From: Pontibacterium granulatum | GTDB taxonomy: Bacteria > Pseudomonadota > Gammaproteobacteria > Pseudomonadales > Balneatricaceae | Assembly: GCF_029961155.1 (NCBI RefSeq) | Contig: NZ_JASBRH010000007.1 | Coordinates: 124,001-188,000 of the forward strand | Direction: 5' to 3' | DNA: 64,000 bases | Shown here: one piece after another, positions 59,726-64,000 of the stretch | How positions within the stretch are numbered: the first letter of the stretch is position 1 | How the letters are laid out: each line of letters starts with the position of its first letter | Made by a program: the position numbers and the translations under genes | Notes under the pieces: model-generated | What the model saw: the letters and a program-made list of their open reading frames with translations, nothing else | What the model was told of the DNA's origin: nothing | Databases searched by the model: none

Positions 59726-60754
59726 ATGAACAACAGCAAGCGTACTTTTCTGAAAGGTCTGGGTCTGACACTGGCTATGGGTGCCGCACTGGGCACAGCA
59801 GGGCTGGCACAGGCCGCAGAGAAGCGTTCCTACATTCTGGCGACTGCATCAACCGGCGGCACCTACTACCCGGTGGGTGTAGCGCTGGCAACCCTGACAA
59901 AAGTGAAACTGGAACCTCAACACAAGCTGTCCCTGTCTGCGATCAACTCTGCAGGCTCCGGTGAGAACGTAAAACTGCTGCGTGAAAACGAAGCACAGTT
60001 TGCGATCATGCAGGGCCTTTACGGCGCATGGGCATGGAACGGTGAAGGCAAGGTGAAAGAGTCCGGTCCTCAGAAGCAGCTGCGCTCCGTATCCATGCTG
60101 TGGCAGAACGTTGAACAGTTCGTTGTAAAATCCGACTACGCCAAGAGCGGCACAGTAGAAGACCTGAAAGCCTTCAACGGCACCAAGTTCTCCATCGGCA
60201 AGAAAAACTCCGGTACTGAGGGTTCCGGGCGTCAGATCCTGGGTGGCTTGGGCATTGATCCGGACAAATTTGATCTGGCGTACATGGGTTACGGCCCAAG
60301 TGCCGATGCCCTGCAGAACGGTACCATTGACGGCATGAACATCCCGGCCGGTGTACCAACCAGCGCAATTACCCGTGCTTACGCAGCATTGGGCAGCGAC
60401 ATGACCGTCCTGAACTTTACCGACGAACAGATCGAAGCGGCGAACGGTAAATACAAGTTGTGGACCCGTTTTGTGATCCCTGCAAATACCTATCCGGGTC
60501 AGACCAAAGATATCAATACCATGGCACAGCCGAACTTCCTGGCGGTCCGTGACGATATCTCTGAAGACGATGTGTATATGATCACTAAAACCATCTACGA
60601 AAACCTGCCGTTTCTGAACGGTATCCACAAAGCAACCAAAGCGATGGCACTGGAAAAAGCGATTGCAGGTCTGCCAGTACCGCTGCACCCGGGTGCTGCG
60701 CGTTACTACAAAGAGATGGGGCTGGATATTCCAGCGCACCTGATCGCCGAGTAA
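59726..60754 (+). CDS. TAXI-family TRAP transporter solute-binding protein
   Basis: 342 aa. Signal sequence with a KR pair (NNSKRTFLKGLGLTLAMGAALG, Sec or possibly Tat-like), cleaved near AQA-AEK. The mature start RSYILATASTGGTYYPVGVALATL is the TAXI signature. TAXI proteins bind carboxylates or amino acids for TRAP permeases; the ligand is unknown here. ATG has GGG-rich AAGGGT about 6 nt upstream. The gene directly follows the sigma54 promoter, and the fused permease follows. Confidence 0.93.
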   Translation: MNNSKRTFLKGLGLTLAMGAALGTAGLAQAAEKRSYILATASTGGTYYPVGVALATLTKVKLEPQHKLSLSAINSAGSGENVKLLRENEAQFAIMQGLYGAWAWNGEGKVKESGPQKQLRSVSMLWQNVEQFVVKSDYAKSGTVEDLKAFNGTKFSIGKKNSGTEGSGRQILGGLGIDPDKFDLAYMGYGPSADALQNGTIDGMNIPAGVPTSAITRAYAALGSDMTVLNFTDEQIEAANGKYKLWTRFVIPANTYPGQTKDINTMAQPNFLAVRDDISEDDVYMITKTIYENLPFLNGIHKATKAMALEKAIAGLPVPLHPGAARYYKEMGLDIPAHLIAE

Positions 60755-60764
60755 ACCTCGCCTG

Positions 60765-60789
60765 CCCGGGGTGCTGAATGCACCCCGGG
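60765..60789 (+). other. intercistronic stem-loop between binding protein and permease genes
   Basis: CCCGGGGTGC (60765-60774), loop TGAAT, GCACCCCGGG (60780-60789), a perfect 10-bp stem with no T-run. It likely protects the 3' end of the abundant binding-protein mRNA or attenuates permease expression, as at other transporter operons. Confidence 0.7.
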
Positions 60790-60823
60790 ACTCCCTCCCG
60801 TTGAGCAAGTTCTGGATTTGATC

Positions 60824-62962
60824 ATGAGTTCCGAAACCCCTGTTACCGATCAGGATACAGCTGAGAAGCTGAAGAGCATGGAGCTGGTACAGCGCCCGGA
60901 TGATTCCTTTGCCGGTCGTTTTATCTACTGGGCTGGTGTGGTGTTTGCGCTGGCACATATCTATTTCAATACACTAGGTACCCTGTCTGAGTTGTGGGTA
61001 TCTGCGATCCACTTTGCCGGATTTGCGCTGATCTGCGGTTTGATGGTGCCGATGGTACGTTGCCAGACCGAAGCTGGCCGAAGGCTGACCCTGGTACTGG
61101 ATCTGCTGTTAGGGGTTGCTGCCATCTTCTGTACGCTGTACCTGATCGGCTTTGAAGATGCGTTGTACGACCGGGGCGTGAAATTCGTCGAGCTGGACTG
61201 GGTGTTCTCCGTTTGTGCGATCTTTATCACCCTGGAGATGGCCCGCCGCACCACCGGTTGGTTTATCCCCAGCATGATTCTGGTGGCGCTCACCTACGTC
61301 TTCTGGTGGGGCCAGTATATTGACGGTGTCTTTGGCTTCCCGGGCCTGAGCCTGGAAACCCTGCTGTACCGCAGCTATTTCTCGTCCGAGGGGATGTTCG
61401 GCCAGATCGCCCGTATCTCCTGGACCTATGTATTTATGTTTATCCTCTTCGGCGCCTTTCTGGTGAAGTCCGGTGCCGGCGATTTCATCATCGAATTGTC
61501 CCGCTGTGCAGCCGGTCGTTTTGTCGGCGGACCAGGTTTTGTGGCGGTACTGGGTTCCGGCCTGATGGGTTCCGTGTCCGGTTCTTCCGTGGCGAACACC
61601 GTATCCACCGGTGTAATCACCATCCCGCTGATGCGCCGTGCCGGTTTCCCAGCGAAGTTTGCAGCCGGTGTTGAAGCCGCCGCATCCACGGGTGGTCAGT
61701 TGATGCCGCCGGTGATGGGGGCTGGTGCCTTCATCATGGCGTCTTACACCCAGATCCCATACGTAGACATCATTGCCATCGCGGCGCTGCCAGCATTGTT
61801 GTATTTCCTCTCCGTAGGCTTCTTTGTGCGTGTGGAAGCGATGCGCAGCCATGCCCATGCGGTTGAGAGTGATACGCGACCGATTGGTGAAGTGTTCAAG
61901 GATGGCTGGCACTATCTGCTGCCACTGGTGGTACTGGTTGCGCTGCTGATCTACGGCTTTACGCCGACCTATGCAGCCGGTTTCTCCATCATATCGGTTG
62001 TGGCGTCTTCCTGGTTGTCCAAACATCCGATGGGTGTCCGTGACATACTGGATGCGCTTGCGCAGGGCTCCAAGAACATGGCGACCACCTCCATGCTGCT
62101 GATCTCGGTAGGTCTGGTAGTGAACGTGGTGGCGATGACCGGTATTGGCAACACGTTCTCCCTGATGGTGACCGACTGGGCCGGTGGCAGCCTGATGATC
62201 ACCCTTATCCTGGTCGCGCTGGCATCCCTTATCTTGGGTATGGGGCTGCCGGTAACCGCGTCCTACATCGTTCTGGCAACCCTGTCGGCTCCTGCATTGT
62301 ACGGCCTGATTGCTGAAAGCCAGCTGCTGGCGATGATGGTGGCCGGTCAGCTACCGGAGGCCGCACACAGCATCTTTATGCTGGTGGATATGGAAAAAGC
62401 CGCGTTGCTTACAGCGCCGATGAGTGAGACTGATGCGCAACTGTTGCTGTCGTTGGTGCCGGGTGACTTCAAAAATCAGTTGCTTGAGATGGCCCTTGAT
62501 CCCTCTGCCCTGGCAATGGCGCTGTTGTCTGCCCACATGATTATCTTCTGGTTGTCGCAGGACAGTAATGTCACACCACCGGTTTGCCTGACCGCATTTG
62601 CTGCTGCGGCCATTGCCAAAACGCCACCCATGGCGACTGGTTTTATGGCATGGAAAGTGGCAAAAGGCTTATATATCGTGCCGTTGCTGTTTGCCTACAC
62701 CTCGTTTATCGGGGGCAGTTGGGAGGAGGTTCTGAGCATCTTCGCCTTCGCCTGCTTCGGTATCTACGCACTGGTGGGCTTCATGGAAGGTTACCTGGAG
62801 AGCCAGCTGAATCTGGTTCAGCGACTGGCGTCCGGTGTGTTGGGAATAGTTCTGCTGTGGCCGCACGGCATGCTGGTGGCGAATGTAGTGGCTGCCGCGT
62901 TGTTTGTCGCGCTGTTTGTATACAGCCGTAAACAGGTTGCATCGGAAGCTCATTCCGCCTGA
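60824..62962 (+). CDS. TAXI-type TRAP transporter permease, fused small and large subunits
   Basis: 712 aa, about 16-18 membrane helices. The N-terminal part (about 35-190) corresponds to the small DctQ-like subunit, the rest to DctM. Conserved large-subunit blocks include GSGLMGSVSGSSVANTVSTGVITIPLM, EAAASTGGQLMPPVMGAGAFIMA and GMGLPVTASYIVLATLSAPAL. Solute enters with Na+ in characterised TRAPs. Start ATG 60824 (MSSETPV) has GGAT 6 nt upstream; a TTG two codons earlier is possible. Confidence 0.95.
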   Translation: MSSETPVTDQDTAEKLKSMELVQRPDDSFAGRFIYWAGVVFALAHIYFNTLGTLSELWVSAIHFAGFALICGLMVPMVRCQTEAGRRLTLVLDLLLGVAAIFCTLYLIGFEDALYDRGVKFVELDWVFSVCAIFITLEMARRTTGWFIPSMILVALTYVFWWGQYIDGVFGFPGLSLETLLYRSYFSSEGMFGQIARISWTYVFMFILFGAFLVKSGAGDFIIELSRCAAGRFVGGPGFVAVLGSGLMGSVSGSSVANTVSTGVITIPLMRRAGFPAKFAAGVEAAASTGGQLMPPVMGAGAFIMASYTQIPYVDIIAIAALPALLYFLSVGFFVRVEAMRSHAHAVESDTRPIGEVFKDGWHYLLPLVVLVALLIYGFTPTYAAGFSIISVVASSWLSKHPMGVRDILDALAQGSKNMATTSMLLISVGLVVNVVAMTGIGNTFSLMVTDWAGGSLMITLILVALASLILGMGLPVTASYIVLATLSAPALYGLIAESQLLAMMVAGQLPEAAHSIFMLVDMEKAALLTAPMSETDAQLLLSLVPGDFKNQLLEMALDPSALAMALLSAHMIIFWLSQDSNVTPPVCLTAFAAAAIAKTPPMATGFMAWKVAKGLYIVPLLFAYTSFIGGSWEEVLSIFAFACFGIYALVGFMEGYLESQLNLVQRLASGVLGIVLLWPHGMLVANVVAAALFVALFVYSRKQVASEAHSA

Positions 62963-62989
62963 TTCAGCCTGCCTATCCGACTCAAAACC

Positions 62990-63021
62990 GCGGGGATCTA
63001 TTCAGATCCCCGCTTTTCTTC
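62990..63021 (+). terminator. rho-independent terminator of the TAXI-TRAP operon
   Basis: GCGGGGATCT (62990-62999), loop ATTC, AGATCCCCGC (63004-63013), followed by TTTTCTTCT. It is 28 bp past the permease stop. Confidence 0.9.
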
Positions 63022-63119
63022 TCGGCTTTATAATTTCTGTTTGGCCACATCGCCCAACGTGCGGTCGGTGGGCCGTTGACCTCAAGTACAATCGCGGGTC
63101 GGTGAAATATCAATCGGAT

Positions 63120-64000
63120 CTACAGTTCCACCCGGGTGCAGTCTTTGCCCAGACGTTTTGCTTCGTACAGCGCGTTGTCTGCACGGCCCAGCAGCAAACG
63201 GGTGTCATCCCCAACCTTGTATTGTGTGATACCCACACAGGTGGTGACGTTAACCAGGGTATCGGCCGATGCCGGGATATCGCAGTTGCGCAGGCTTTCG
63301 CGAATACGGTCCGAAAACTTGGTCGCACCCTCATGGTCGGTGAGTGGCAACAGGATCGCAAACTCTTCACCGCCGTAGCGATAGGCCGAGTCACTGCTAC
63401 GTAAGCTGGCTTTGATGAGTGTTCCCAGGGTTTCCAGCACCAGATCACCCGCCATGTGACCATAGGTGTCGTTCACATGTTTAAAGTCATCCAGATCCAG
63501 GAAGCAGAGCGAGAAGGTGTGACCGTAGCGGCGTGAGGCCTCAATGGACAGCTCTAGTTGTTCGTAGAAGCGGCGCGAGTTGTTCAACCCGGTCAGTGCG
63601 TCAGTGATGCTCAGCTCGCGGTATTTGCGTTCCCGCTCAATCAGCTCAAACTCAGCCTTTTTACGTGGGCTGATATTGTCCAGCGTCTCAATTGCGCCGA
63701 TCACTGTGCCGTTGTCGTCCTTCAGGCTGGCCGCGGTAAAATGCAGCCATTCCCCACTTTCACCACATTCGGGAAAGAAATCTTCCGCTTCATAGGCGTC
63801 AGGAATCAGCTCAGAGGTGCGGTACTTGTCTTGGTAGTAGTGCTGAACATCGGCGTCGTGCCCACCGTCGATGATCAGGTCAGCCAGGCAGGGGCGAGGG
63901 GATTGGTAAAAGGGTTTCCATTGGTTAGACGTACCGACCATCTCTTCCCTGCTGAGGCCAGTCAGCGCCTCTAGGGCGCAGTTCCAATGCAAAATGATGT
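63120..64000 (-). CDS. PAS-GGDEF diguanylate cyclase, N-terminus beyond the window
   Basis: At least 293 codons; the 5' end is outside the window because the frame is still open at base 64000 and begins inside a PAS domain (IILHWNCALEALTGLSREEMVG). After the PAS (to about 125 visible residues), a GGDEF domain (ITDALTGLNNSRRFYEQLELS...) has the active variant RYGGEEFAILLP and ends YEAKRLGKDC. It should make c-di-GMP. Convergent with the TAXI permease gene. Confidence 0.9.
   Translation of the reverse strand, partial: IILHWNCALEALTGLSREEMVGTSNQWKPFYQSPRPCLADLIIDGGHDADVQHYYQDKYRTSELIPDAYEAEDFFPECGESGEWLHFTAASLKDDNGTVIGAIETLDNISPRKKAEFELIERERKYRELSITDALTGLNNSRRFYEQLELSIEASRRYGHTFSLCFLDLDDFKHVNDTYGHMAGDLVLETLGTLIKASLRSSDSAYRYGGEEFAILLPLTDHEGATKFSDRIRESLRNCDIPASADTLVNVTTCVGITQYKVGDDTRLLLGRADNALYEAKRLGKDCTRVEL

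Noticed and set aside
59849-60958. A 369-codon minus-strand frame opposite the TAXI binding protein
   Set aside because: Antisense shadow of a clearly functional gene; composition (Cys, His, Gln rich) is not protein-like.
1-64000. CRISPR arrays, prophage, integrase-bounded island, toxin-antitoxin or restriction systems
   Set aside because: No regularly spaced short repeats, phage structural genes, integrases, att-like duplications at the tRNA, or recognisable defence gene pairs were found.

Overview
The window reads as a chromosomal segment of a free-living, motile, aerobic gammaproteobacterium. My best guess is a marine Oceanospirillales relative (Marinobacterium, Amphritea or Neptunomonas type). 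This is inferred from gene content: RapA, Hda, TcdA, HrpB, the PqiABC set, SrkA, YcgL/YcgN and DUF2058 are gammaproteobacterial, and the purN-purM / DUF2066-PerM-Hda block resembles the Pseudomonas arrangement. A TAXI-type TRAP transporter and ArsJ are common in marine members. Nearly all of the window is dense core or near-core sequence. I see no prophage, integron, CRISPR array, rRNA or complete insertion sequence.

Layout. 1-81 is the tail of a gene that looks like modC; tRNA-Glu(TTC) is at 256-331. At 0.5-7.2 kb, DUF3108-purN-purM (minus) diverge from DUF2066-PerM-Hda (plus), followed by an aromatic/aspartate-type aminotransferase. At 7.2-14 kb there are a 161-bp terminal-inverted-repeat element, a VRR-NUC nuclease, a 271-bp MITE-like element, a pseudouridine synthase, a tiny zinc-ribbon protein, tcdA, an unknown 322-aa protein behind a sigma54-like site, and a CSS-EAL phosphodiesterase. 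At 14-21 kb lie the arsJ/GAPDH arsenate pair, prephenate dehydratase, trmH, lhgO and a DEAD-box helicase. At 21-28 kb lie a CBS-PAS-GGDEF-EAL-CZB protein, rapA, a PilZ protein and a second copy of the MITE-like element in opposite orientation.

At 28-36 kb there is an Att/Ybb-like ABC export system and pqiABC. At 36-42 kb on the minus strand are radD, a glycosyltransferase, a DUF5610 protein with a sigma28-like promoter, a small HTH protein, DUF2058 and DUF1614. At 42-50 kb are a Sel1/SPOR protein, srkA and the run dnaX-ybaB-recR-rnd-ycgL-ycgN. At 50-64 kb are REP-like units, a PhnD-like protein, hrpB, a sigma28-driven soluble chemoreceptor, dctB-dctD, a sigma54/IHF/enhancer control region, a TAXI TRAP transporter and a diguanylate cyclase cut by the right edge.

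The best-integrated system is at 55.9-63.0 kb. A DctB-like sensor kinase and DctD-like enhancer-binding regulator are followed by three near-identical palindromes, an exact IHF consensus and a -24/-12 promoter placed just before the TAXI binding protein. This makes a nearly complete, readable nutrient-sensing circuit. Second is a programmed -1 frameshift site in dnaX that mirrors the E. coli signal, including the stop codon one codon after the shift. Cyclic-di-GMP signalling is well represented (four genes). Two repeat families (about 270-bp MITE-like copies; 32-bp REP-like units) explain most of the intergenic structure.
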